A DNA stretch of 64,000 nt from Shewanella jiangmenensis (GTDB lineage: Bacteria > Pseudomonadota > Gammaproteobacteria > Enterobacterales > Shewanellaceae), in assembly GCF_018596335.1 (NCBI RefSeq), contig NZ_JAHEPS010000005.1, forward strand, positions 1-64,000. Reading direction: 5' to 3'. A program made the translations under genes and the position numbers. The notes under the pieces are model-generated. The model ran no database searches, was not told the origin of the DNA, and saw only the letters and a list, made by a program, of their open reading frames with translations. Shown piece after piece: positions 56,309-64,000 of the stretch (its first letter is position 1; each line of letters starts with the position of its first letter).

Positions 56309-57976
56309 TTACTTACGAGCGGCCTTGAACGCTTCGGCCATAGCATTACTAATAACAGCGTCTTCAGACTTGTTCAAGTTTGCCATAACTTCTTTTTCGT
56401 CAGCTTCGTCTTTCGCACGGATAGACAGGCTCACGTTGCGGTTCTTGCGATCTACGCCCATGAACTTGGCTTCAACGGCATCGCCTACTGCGAACACGGT
56501 AGAAGCATCTTCTACGCGCTCACGGCTGATGTCAGCTACACGGATGTAACCTTCAACGCCTTCAGCCAGCTCAACAGTTACACCTTTGGCGTCAACAGCA
56601 GTTACGGTGCCGTTAACGATGGCGCCTTTCTTCTTGTCGCCAACATAACCGTTGAATGGATCGTCTTCAGTCTGCTTCACGCCCAGGCTGATGCGCTCGC
56701 GCTCTGGGTCAACTGACAGTACAACGGCTTCGATTTCGTCGCCTTTCTTGTACTCGCTAACAGCTTCTTCGCCGTTGGCATTCCAAGAGATGTCAGACAG
56801 GTGAACCAGACCGTCGATACCGCCGTCCAGACCGATGAAGATACCGAAGTCAGTGATAGACTTGATCTTACCGGAAACCTTGTCGCCTTTGTTGTAACGG
56901 TTAGCGAAGTCTTCCCATGGGTTGGTCTTGCACTGCTTGAGACCCAGAGAAATACGACGACGCTCTTCGTCGATGTCCAGAACCAGAACTTCAACTTCGT
57001 CACCCAGGTTAACAACCTTGGATGGGTGGATGTTCTTGTTGGTCCAGTCCATTTCAGACACGTGTACCAGACCTTCAACGCCTTCTTCGATTTCAACGAA
57101 GCAGCCGTAGTCAGTCAGGTTGGTTACGCGACCGGTCAGACGAGTGTTTTCTGGGTAGCGCTTGCTGATTTCCAGCCATGGGTCTTCACCCAGTTGCTTC
57201 AGACCCAGAGAAACGCGAGTACGCTCACGATCGTACTTCAGAACTTTAACATTGATTTCATCACCAACGTTCACGATCTCAGATGGGTGCTTAACGCGCT
57301 TCCAAGCCATGTCAGTGATGTGCAGCAGGCCGTCTACGCCGCCCAGGTCAACGAATGCACCGTAGTCAGTGAGGTTCTTAACGATACCTTTAACGGCTTG
57401 ACCTTCTTGCAGGTTTTCCAGCAGAGCATCGCGCTCGGCGCTGCTTTCAGACTCGATAACTGCACGACGGGAAACAACAACGTTGTTGCGCTTCTGGTCC
57501 AGCTTGATAACTTTGAATTCCAGCTCTTTGTTTTCCAGGTGAGCAGTGTCGCGTACTGGGCGAACGTCAACCAGAGAGCCTGGCAGGAATGCACGGATAC
57601 CGTTCAGTTCAACGGTGAAGCCGCCTTTAACCTTGCCATTGATGATACCGATAACGGTCTCAGCATCTTCGTAAGCTTTTTCCAGAACGATCCAGGCTTC
57701 GTGACGCTTGGCCTTTTCGCGAGACAGTTGAGTCTCACCGAAACCGTCTTCAACAGAGTCCAGAGCTACGTCAACCTGATCGCCAACAGCGATTTCCAGA
57801 ACGCCTTGGGCATTCTTGAACTGCTCAGCTGGGATTGGGCTTTCGGATTTCAGACCGGCGTCAACCAGTACCAGGCCGTTTTCGATGGCAACTACAGTAC
57901 CACGAACGATAGAACCTGGACGGAATTCCAGTTGTTGAAGGGATTGTTCAAACAGATCAGCAAAAGATTCAGTCAT
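56309..57976 (-). CDS. rpsA: 30S ribosomal protein S1
   Basis: S1 (555 residues) holds mRNA on the 30S subunit. Six S1 (OB-fold) repeats are visible, with recurrent motifs such as [21 protein letters not shown] and LGLKQ at each domain end. Strong codon bias. As in E. coli it follows cmk and precedes ihfB. Confidence 0.98.
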   Translation of the reverse strand: MTESFADLFEQSLQQLEFRPGSIVRGTVVAIENGLVLVDAGLKSESPIPAEQFKNAQGVLEIAVGDQVDVALDSVEDGFGETQLSREKAKRHEAWIVLEKAYEDAETVIGIINGKVKGGFTVELNGIRAFLPGSLVDVRPVRDTAHLENKELEFKVIKLDQKRNNVVVSRRAVIESESSAERDALLENLQEGQAVKGIVKNLTDYGAFVDLGGVDGLLHITDMAWKRVKHPSEIVNVGDEINVKVLKYDRERTRVSLGLKQLGEDPWLEISKRYPENTRLTGRVTNLTDYGCFVEIEEGVEGLVHVSEMDWTNKNIHPSKVVNLGDEVEVLVLDIDEERRRISLGLKQCKTNPWEDFANRYNKGDKVSGKIKSITDFGIFIGLDGGIDGLVHLSDISWNANGEEAVSEYKKGDEIEAVVLSVDPERERISLGVKQTEDDPFNGYVGDKKKGAIVNGTVTAVDAKGVTVELAEGVEGYIRVADISRERVEDASTVFAVGDAVEAKFMGVDRKNRNVSLSIRAKDEADEKEVMANLNKSEDAVISNAMAEAFKAARK

Positions 57977-58079
57977 GTTTAGTTACTTTAAGTAAATTAA
58001 ACCAGCAACCGTCCTGGTCGTTGGAGTCAGTCGTCATATCCGCCTCATCCGTGAAGCGAATTCCTATACGCTGCCGGCG

Positions 58080-58775
58080 TTAAAAACCCGCAGCGGATAA
58101 TCTGTCGTCGATGTGATTGATGCAGCGCGCCAACACATCGTCAATACCAATGCCTGTAGTATCAATGACCAAGGCATCATCAGCCGGTACCAACGGGGCC
58201 ACGGCGCGGTTCATATCGCGCTCATCCCGCTCTTGGATTTCGGCCAAAAGGCGATCGATGTTAACATCGAAGCCCTTGTCCTGCAACTGATTATAGCGTC
58301 TTTGCGCCCGCTCTTCGGCGGAAGCCGTGAGATACAGTTTGGCCGGTGCGGTTTGAAAAACCACAGTGCCCATATCACGACCGTCGGCAATCAGGCCGGG
58401 GGCCTTACAGAAGGCGCGCTGGCGGCGCAGCAGTGCTTCACGCACTCTTGGAAAGGCTGCAACCTTGGAGGCGGCGTTGGAACATTCCTGGGTGCGGATA
58501 GCCCCGGTCACGTCCTCGCCCTCGAGTACCACCTTAATGGCGTCTTTGTCACTACCGGTCAGAAACTGCACGTCCAGATGTGCAGCCAATAAGGTAATGG
58601 CTTCTTCATTATCCAGCTCAACATTGTGATGCAGCGCAGCGAGTGCGAGCACGCGGTAGATGGCGCCGCTGTCGAGCAATTGCCATCCGTAATGCTTCGC
58701 GAGCAGGTGGGCAATGGTGCCCTTACCGGCGCCGCTTGGGCCGTCAATAGTGACTACAGGAGCCCTTTCAGACAT
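58080..58775 (-). CDS. cmk: Cytidylate kinase
   Basis: Cmk (231 residues) phosphorylates CMP and dCMP. P-loop GPSGAGKG near the N-terminus; [10 protein letters not shown] and the LID region ([10 protein letters not shown]) are conserved. I start at MSERAPVV, where GGAGG lies five bases upstream, not at 58808. Confidence 0.96.
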   Translation of the reverse strand: MSERAPVVTIDGPSGAGKGTIAHLLAKHYGWQLLDSGAIYRVLALAALHHNVELDNEEAITLLAAHLDVQFLTGSDKDAIKVVLEGEDVTGAIRTQECSNAASKVAAFPRVREALLRRQRAFCKAPGLIADGRDMGTVVFQTAPAKLYLTASAEERAQRRYNQLQDKGFDVNIDRLLAEIQERDERDMNRAVAPLVPADDALVIDTTGIGIDDVLARCINHIDDRLSAAGF

Positions 58776-58887
58776 AAAATCCTCCACAATAGACATTTCA
58801 TCTTCCATGAATGCTTGGGGTTCACCGAAAATGAGCGGGCGGCATTATACCCCAATGCAGAGTAAAGATCCGTGGAATTTTTAGGCA

Positions 58888-58921
58888 AAAGAATGGGCTG
58901 TACCATGACAGCCCATTTTTA
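58888..58921 (-). terminator. Terminator of aroA
   Basis: AATGGGCTGT / ACAGCCCATT with a six-base loop; the minus strand continues CTTTTG. It separates aroA from cmk. Confidence 0.8.
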
Positions 58922-58927
58922 CAGCAC

Positions 58928-60214
58928 TCAGTTCTGCGAGGCTAAATTCGCGAAGCGCTTGAAATAATCCGGAAATGTTTTTGATGTACAGCCGGGATCG
59001 TTAATGGTCACACCGCAGTCGGCAAATGCCAGCAGCGAGAAACACATGGCCATGCGGTGATCGTTATAGGTGTCAATCTCGGCATGATTGGGCGCTGCAG
59101 GCGGCGTGATATGAATGTAATCGTGCCCCTCCTCCACAATGGCGCCGACTTTACGAAGCTCGGTGGCCATGGCCGCAAGACGATCGGTTTCCTTGATGCG
59201 CCAGTTATAAATGTTGCTCATCCGGGTTGGCCCCGTGGCAAACAGCGCCGCGGTGGCGATGGTCATGGCCGCATCGGGAATGTGGTTCATGTCCATGTCG
59301 ATACCGTGAAGCTTGCTGCCGCGAGCGATAATGTAATCATCACTCCACTCGATGTCGGCGCCCATGGCGGCCAGCGCATCGGCGAACTTTACATCACCCT
59401 GCACCGCCAGACGCCCTACTCCTGTCACCTTGACTTCGCCGCCGCCAATGGCGCCTGCAGCAAGGAAGTAAGATGCAGACGAGGCATCGCCCTCAACCAG
59501 TACTTTACCCGGCGATACATAGCGCTGACCGGCCGCAATCTCAAAGCGCTGATACTTGTCGTTGCTGACCTTAACGCCGAATTTCGCCATCAGATCCAGC
59601 GTAATATCGATATAGGGCTTGGAAACCAGCTCGCCTTTTACGGCAATAGTCACTGAGTCCTTGGCGAGGGGTGCCACCATTAACAGCGCCGTCAGGAACT
59701 GACTGGACAGGCTGCCATCAATCTCTACCACACCGCCGGCAAGACCGGTGGCCTTGATAGTAAGTGGCGGAAAGCCATCATTTTTAAGATAACGAATGTC
59801 GGCGCCAAGCTGGCGCAGCGCGTCGACCAAATCGCCAATGGGGCGCTCTTCCATGCGCGGCTCGCCGGTTAAGGTAAACTCGCCAACGCCAAGGGTGAGC
59901 GCCGCGCACAGCGGCCGCATTGCGGTGCCGGCGTTGCCCAGAAAGAGTTCAAATGCCTTGTCTGCGACAATCGGTCCGCCAAGGCCCTGAAGTGTGCACA
60001 CGGTTTTGTCGTCCGACAAACTGAATTGCACCCCAAGGGCTTTAAGCGACGCCAGCATATGGCGGATATCGTCTGAATCGAGCAGATTAACCAGGGTGGT
60101 TTCGCCGCTTGCCAGGGTTGCCAGCAGCAAGGCGCGGTTGGAGATACTTTTGGAGCCGGGGATATTCACTTCCCCGTTGACCCGGGATACGGGCTCAAGA
60201 CGTAATTTTTCCAT
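58928..60214 (-). CDS. aroA: EPSP synthase (3-phosphoshikimate 1-carboxyvinyltransferase)
   Basis: AroA (428 residues) makes 5-enolpyruvylshikimate 3-phosphate in the shikimate pathway. Signatures are [14 protein letters not shown] near the N-terminus, [13 protein letters not shown], and RIKETDRL as [18 protein letters not shown]. Class I (glyphosate-sensitive type) by the GNAGTAMR segment. In many relatives serC is immediately upstream; here an opposed aminotransferase gene intervenes. Confidence 0.97.
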   Translation of the reverse strand: MEKLRLEPVSRVNGEVNIPGSKSISNRALLLATLASGETTLVNLLDSDDIRHMLASLKALGVQFSLSDDKTVCTLQGLGGPIVADKAFELFLGNAGTAMRPLCAALTLGVGEFTLTGEPRMEERPIGDLVDALRQLGADIRYLKNDGFPPLTIKATGLAGGVVEIDGSLSSQFLTALLMVAPLAKDSVTIAVKGELVSKPYIDITLDLMAKFGVKVSNDKYQRFEIAAGQRYVSPGKVLVEGDASSASYFLAAGAIGGGEVKVTGVGRLAVQGDVKFADALAAMGADIEWSDDYIIARGSKLHGIDMDMNHIPDAAMTIATAALFATGPTRMSNIYNWRIKETDRLAAMATELRKVGAIVEEGHDYIHITPPAAPNHAEIDTYNDHRMAMCFSLLAFADCGVTINDPGCTSKTFPDYFKRFANLASQN

Positions 60215-60630
60215 TAACTGAACTTCTCGTAATGCGAGTGGAGGCCATAAGCGGCAATTGGCAAGGCAGCAATACAGTGCTGTACGCCCTGCGTTACGTT
60301 TGAGGAAAAAACGATCCCTTTTGAGTCTTCGTGGTAATTAAATTACCGAACCCGCGGCCTGATTCAACCGTTTTTTCGAAAAAATCGCTGCAATCACGCT
60401 GAAATTTGCTCATTGGCTGCAAAATCTGCAAAAAAACGCCGGTTAAGGTGTCATTTTTGCGCCACATATCTTGTCGGCAGACAGGCAAGCAGCCCAAGGT
60501 GGCCCTGCGATTGTCGCAGGGTACTTTCGATTTGCCGCCGTTTCAGGCTATTCTAGGTCAACCTGGGCCCTATGCCTGCCAGAAATACATCTAAAAGCGA
60601 CAATCAATAAGCGACAAGGTAGAAGGAATT
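60215..60630. other. Spacer between divergent aroA and the aminotransferase
   Basis: I see no gene in these 416 bp. They include a HexR-like palindrome (60333-60347) and a CCCTGCG / CGCAGGG hairpin (60503-60521) without T-run in the leader of the aminotransferase. Confidence 0.55.
60333..60347. promoter_or_regulatory. HexR-like palindrome
   Basis: GGTAATT-A-AATTACC is a perfect 15-bp palindrome. It shares 13 of 15 positions with the HexR consensus as I recall it for Shewanella (TGTAATWWWATTACA). It is 119 bp before aroA and 284 bp before the aminotransferase start. Confidence 0.45.
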
Positions 60631-61821
60631 ATGTTAGAGCGTCTTACGGCCATGCCTGCCGATCCCATTCTTGGGCTGCTGACCAAATACCGCCAGGATC
60701 CCCGCAGCGAAAAGGTCGACCTCGGCGTGGGTGTGTATAAAGATCCCGCCGGTAACACCCCTATTCTGGACTGCGTCAAAGCCGCCGAAAAGCAGCGTAC
60801 TGCCGACGAAACCACCAAGGTGTACATCGGTCCTACCGGCTCGGCTGCGTTTAACAGCCTCACCAATGAACTGGCCTTTGGCCCTGCCCATCCGGCGCTG
60901 CTGGCCAATCGTATCCGTACCATTTCCACCCCGGGCGGCACAGGCGCGCTGCGGGTGGCGGCTGAATTTATCGCCAAATGCAAAGCCGGCACCACCATTT
61001 GGGTAAGCGACCCAACCTGGGCCAACCACACAGGCTTGTTTCAGGCCGCCGGTTTAACGGTGAAAACCTACCCCTACTACGACTATGACAACAAGTGCCT
61101 GAAATTTGATGAGATGCTCGCCACACTCAAGCAAATTGGCCGCGATGATGTGGTATTGCTGCATGCCTGCTGCCATAACCCGTCCGGTCAGGACTTAAAC
61201 ACAGCCCAGTGGGATGCTGTGGTTGAGGTCGCGAAAACCAACGGCTTCCTGCCCTTTATCGACATGGCCTATCAGGGCTTTGGTGATGGCGTCGATGAAG
61301 ACGCATACGGCGTGCGTGCCATGGCGGCGGCCGTGGATAACATGGTGCTGGCCTCTTCCTGCTCGAAAAACTTTGGTCTGTACCGCGAGCGGATCGGCGG
61401 CTGCTCCATCATCGCCAAAGACAGCGCCCAAGCCGATGTGGCCCAGTCGGTGCTGCTGTATGTGGTGCGCTGCATCTATTCCATGCCGCCAGCCCACGGC
61501 GCCGCGATTGTCGAAACTATTCTGGGCTCTGCCGAGCTTAAGGCCCAGTGGCTGGATGAGCTTAAAGTGATGCGCGATCGCATCAACGGCAACCGCGCCA
61601 TGCTGGTTGAAAGCCTCAAGGCTGCCGGTGTCGAGCAAGACTTTTCCTTTATCGCCCGCCAGAAAGGCATGTTCTCGTTTCTTGGCATCAATGAAGCCCA
61701 GGTCAACACCCTGATGAATGACTACGGCATTTACATGGTTGGCTCAAGCCGGATCAGCATCGCGGGAATAAGCGAAGATAACGTTGGTTATCTTGCCAAA
61801 TCCATCGCCGCGATCCTTTAA
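60631..61821 (+). CDS. tyrB: Aromatic/aspartate amino acid aminotransferase (class I)
   Basis: This 396-residue PLP enzyme belongs to the AspC/TyrB group: GVGVYKDPAGNTP, STPGGTGALRVAAEF, HACCHNPSG and the PLP lysine Lys246 in SSCSKNFGLYRER. It moves amino groups between aspartate or aromatic amino acids and 2-oxoglutarate. aspC versus tyrB cannot be settled from sequence alone. Placed between serC and aroA in the opposite direction. GAAGGAAT precedes the ATG. Confidence 0.88.
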   Translation: MLERLTAMPADPILGLLTKYRQDPRSEKVDLGVGVYKDPAGNTPILDCVKAAEKQRTADETTKVYIGPTGSAAFNSLTNELAFGPAHPALLANRIRTISTPGGTGALRVAAEFIAKCKAGTTIWVSDPTWANHTGLFQAAGLTVKTYPYYDYDNKCLKFDEMLATLKQIGRDDVVLLHACCHNPSGQDLNTAQWDAVVEVAKTNGFLPFIDMAYQGFGDGVDEDAYGVRAMAAAVDNMVLASSCSKNFGLYRERIGGCSIIAKDSAQADVAQSVLLYVVRCIYSMPPAHGAAIVETILGSAELKAQWLDELKVMRDRINGNRAMLVESLKAAGVEQDFSFIARQKGMFSFLGINEAQVNTLMNDYGIYMVGSSRISIAGISEDNVGYLAKSIAAIL

Positions 61822-61831
61822 GCAACAGCGA

Positions 61832-61882
61832 CAAGGTAAGCCGTTAAAAAGGTAAGCCGTTAACTAAGTTAAGCCGTTAAAC
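61832..61882. repeat. 16-17 bp tandem repeat, 3 copies
   Basis: AGGTAAGCCGTTAAAA-like units at about 61833, 61849 and 61866, right after the aminotransferase stop and before its terminator. Confidence 0.8.
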
Positions 61883-61914
61883 AAAAAAGGACTGCAGCAA
61901 GCAGTCCTTTTCTT
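61883..61914. terminator. Terminator after the aminotransferase
   Basis: AAAAGGACTGC / GCAGTCCTTTT with a loop of about five bases; A-run and T-run flanks allow use by serC too. Confidence 0.87.
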
Positions 61915-61934
61915 TTAGCGCAGAGGCTGTTGGC

Positions 61935-63029
61935 TTAACGGCCGTGTTTGGCGGCAAAGCTATTCATAAAGCTTACCAGCGCATCTATGCCTTCAAGCGG
62001 CATGGCATTGTAGATACTGGCGCGCATACCACCCACAATACGGTGGCCCTTGAGTGCAACCAGCCCCGCCGCTTCGGCTTCCTGCAAAAAGGCCTTATCG
62101 AGCGACTCATCGGCAAGTTGGAAGGTCACGTTCATCTGCGAGCGGTTGGCCTTCACCACGCCGTTTTTGTAAAAACCTGAGTCATCGATACAGGCGTACA
62201 AACGGCGCGCCTTTTCGGCGTTGATGGCCGCAATGGCTTTGACACCGCCAATGGATTTCAGCCAATCAAACACCTGCGCTGCGAGATACCAGGCAAAGGT
62301 TGGCGGGGTGTTGTACATGGAGTCGTTTTCGGCGGTCAGGCGATAATCCATGATGGAGGATTGAGTGAGCTGAGGCAGCGAAAGCAGATCCTTACGCACA
62401 ATCACAATCGCAAGCCCCGACGGACCAATGTTTTTCTGCGCGCCGGCATAGATAAGACCAAAGCGGCTGACATCGATTTCACGGGACATGATGTTGGACG
62501 ACATATCGGCAATAACCGGCCACGGGCAGTCGATATCATCAAAAATTTCGATTCCATCAACCGTCTCATTCGGGCAGTAATGCAGATAGCGATACTGCTC
62601 GGCACTGCCGCTGAATACCGGCAGCTCTACCGCGTTCAACCCATTGTCTTTTTTAACGATATTCAGCACATCAATCTGAGCTTCACCTGCAAGCTTCTGC
62701 GCTTCTTCCGCCGCCGCTTTTGACCACTGACCACTGACGAGATAGAGCGCACGGCCGTTGTTGCCCAGAAAATTATTCACAACCGCTGAAAACTGACCGC
62801 GACCGCCGCCATGCATAAACAGCACATGGTAGTTGTCAGGAATGTTCATGAGTTCACGCAGACAGGCTTCGGAGGACTTCGCCATCTCGATAAAAGGTGC
62901 GCCGCGGTGACTCACCTCCATCACAGACACGCCCTGGCCATTCCAATCAAGCAGTTCTTCTTGTGCCTTCTTCATTACGGGTGCAGGCAGCATGGCCGGA
63001 CCGGCACAGAAATTAAACACGGCGCTCAC
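61935..63029 (-). CDS. serC: Phosphoserine aminotransferase
   Basis: SerC (364 residues) acts in serine and pyridoxine synthesis. [26 protein letters not shown] and the PLP lysine in [12 protein letters not shown] are diagnostic. The start is GTG, seven bases after AAGGAG; an ATG four bases upstream is out of frame and opens an unrelated short frame. Confidence 0.96.
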   Translation of the reverse strand: MSAVFNFCAGPAMLPAPVMKKAQEELLDWNGQGVSVMEVSHRGAPFIEMAKSSEACLRELMNIPDNYHVLFMHGGGRGQFSAVVNNFLGNNGRALYLVSGQWSKAAAEEAQKLAGEAQIDVLNIVKKDNGLNAVELPVFSGSAEQYRYLHYCPNETVDGIEIFDDIDCPWPVIADMSSNIMSREIDVSRFGLIYAGAQKNIGPSGLAIVIVRKDLLSLPQLTQSSIMDYRLTAENDSMYNTPPTFAWYLAAQVFDWLKSIGGVKAIAAINAEKARRLYACIDDSGFYKNGVVKANRSQMNVTFQLADESLDKAFLQEAEAAGLVALKGHRIVGGMRASIYNAMPLEGIDALVSFMNSFAAKHGR

Positions 63030-63099
63030 TCATATTCTCCTTGGTACTTAGATGCTTTTATTAATTGCGGGTACGTAAACAAAAATACTGTGTTCGAAA

Positions 63100-63130
63100 T
63101 AAAACGAGCGTCCATAAGACGCCCGTTTTT
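63100..63130 (-). terminator. Terminator of gyrA
   Basis: ACGAGCGTC / GACGCCCGT stem with one mismatch and a CATAA loop, with T and A runs; just after the gyrA stop in transcript order. Confidence 0.7.
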
Positions 63131-63134
63131 GTCA

Positions 63135-64000
63135 TTACTCTTCGGTGTTGTCGGCGCCGTCTGCGTCCACAACCTCGTCGTGCACGCCGTCCGGCTCAGC
63201 CTCATCCGGATACTCGATGCCATCGTCCTGAATTTCGTCGATGCGCTGCAGGCCAACCACGGTTTCATCGTCGGCTGTACGGATAATGGTCACACCCTGG
63301 GTGTTACGGCCGATGATGGATACACCAACGGCTGGGGTACGTACCAGAGTGCCTTTATCGCTGATGAGCATGATTTCATCGTTCTCACCCACCTGCACTG
63401 CGCCCACCACAGGACCGTTACGCTCGGTCACCTTGATGGACACCACGCCCTTGGTGGCGCGGCTCTTGGCTGGGTATTCGGCAAGTTCAGTCCGCTTACC
63501 AAAGCCGTTGGCAGTAACAGTCAGAATGGCGCTGTCATCTTTTGGCACAATCAGCGACACCACTTTCTGGCCGTCTTCCAGGGCAATACCACGTACACCG
63601 GTGGCACCACGGCCCATCGGACGCACGCCTTTGAAGTTGATTTGTGGCTTGCCTTCTTCATCGAGAACCGGGTTGCCGTTTTCATCAACCACAGCCACTT
63701 CTTCGCCTTCTTTGAAGCGCACCACTTTACCGGCGTCAGAGAACAGCATGATTTCGCTGTTGCCATCGGTGATATCCACACCAATCAGCTGGTCGCCGTC
63801 TTTGAGGTTCACGGCAATGATACCGTTGGAGCGTGGGCGGCTGTACTCGGTCAGTGCGGTCTTCTTCACGGTGCCGTGGGAAGTCGCCATAAGGATGTAC
63901 TTGCCTTCTTCGTATTCACGCACCGGCAGAATGGCGGTAATGCGCTCACCTTCCTGCAATGGCAGCAGGTTGATGATAGGACGGCCACGGGCCTGACGGC
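63135..64000 (-). CDS. gyrA: DNA gyrase subunit A, C-terminal part (runs off the right edge)
   Basis: The last 288 or so residues of GyrA are present; the frame continues beyond 64000. Beta-pinwheel blades of the C-terminal domain are visible ([20 protein letters not shown] at the edge, then [20 protein letters not shown], abridged, GRNTQGV). The tail is very acidic ([20 protein letters not shown]), as is usual for GyrA. The catalytic tyrosine lies outside the window. Confidence 0.96.
   Translation of the reverse strand, partial: RQARGRPIINLLPLQEGERITAILPVREYEEGKYILMATSHGTVKKTALTEYSRPRSNGIIAVNLKDGDQLIGVDITDGNSEIMLFSDAGKVVRFKEGEEVAVVDENGNPVLDEEGKPQINFKGVRPMGRGATGVRGIALEDGQKVVSLIVPKDDSAILTVTANGFGKRTELAEYPAKSRATKGVVSIKVTERNGPVVGAVQVGENDEIMLISDKGTLVRTPAVGVSIIGRNTQGVTIIRTADDETVVGLQRIDEIQDDGIEYPDEAEPDGVHDEVVDADGADNTEE

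Noticed and set aside
56801-57982. A 393-codon open frame antisense to rpsA
   Set aside because: It mirrors the strongly biased codons of S1 on the other strand, has no ribosome site and no family resemblance.
60503-60521. Hairpin CCCTGCG / CGCAGGG as a terminator
   Set aside because: No T-run follows on either strand.

Overview
The window reads as a piece of chromosome from a marine gammaproteobacterium, most likely Shewanella or a close relative. The reasons are enterobacteria-like gene blocks (lrp-ftsK-lolA-rarA-serS; thrS-infC-rpmI-rplT; gyrA-serC / aroA-cmk-rpsA-ihfB-lapA-lapB-pyrF; punC-punR; ribC-norM), Shewanella-style protein families, and a sortase of the type found in marine proteobacteria. 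Almost all of the sequence is core chromosome. The only mobile DNA I see is the right end of an IS481-like element at the left edge (1-127).

Layout. 1-5.2 kb: IS end, a spacer with short repeats, the divergent punC/punR purine-nucleoside export pair, then yccA and a complete sulfur-relay operon tusDCBE. 5.2-12.6 kb (minus): a small membrane ORF, serS, crcB, rarA, lolA, ftsK, lrp. 12.8-15.2 kb: ald and trxB. 15.3-18.5 kb: the translation operon thrS-infC-rpmI-rplT, with an ATA start codon on infC. 18.7-22.1 kb: a pteridine reductase, a CPXCG protein, ribC / norM and two tRNA-Val genes. 22.2-32.2 kb: the protein acetyltransferase patZ, a diguanylate cyclase, an eptA-like transferase, an S9 peptidase, and a metal-efflux operon whose very histidine-rich CDF transporter overlaps a MarR regulator.

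32.4-44.7 kb is rich in exported proteins: ecotin, a sortase with its own LPKTA-tailed substrate, an S41 lipoprotein protease, a DUF3080 lipoprotein, a secreted subtilase and a Tat-exported PhoX phosphatase behind a four-unit Pho box. An rRNA/tRNA methyltransferase and a GH46 chitosanase-like protein lie among them. 44.8-50 kb: tRNA-Pro, tapT, pssA, a DUF1904 protein, small ORFs and dacB. 50-53.6 kb: an acyl-CoA dehydrogenase, yaiL and a 2,4-dienoyl-CoA-reductase-like SDR. 53.6-64 kb: pyrF, lapB, lapA, ihfB, rpsA, cmk, aroA, an aromatic/aspartate aminotransferase, serC and the 3' part of gyrA.

The most interesting items are: (1) the self-contained Gram-negative sortase/substrate pair; (2) the MarR-CDF metal-efflux operon with a palindromic operator over its promoter; (3) a pervasive pattern of unrelated 9-18 bp tandem repeats in the spacers; (4) candidate regulatory sites (Pho box, HexR-like site, a tusD promoter interlocked with the yccA terminator); (5) several small ORFs that standard gene calling tends to miss. 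All functional statements rest on reading the sequence and on recalled family knowledge; no database search was run.
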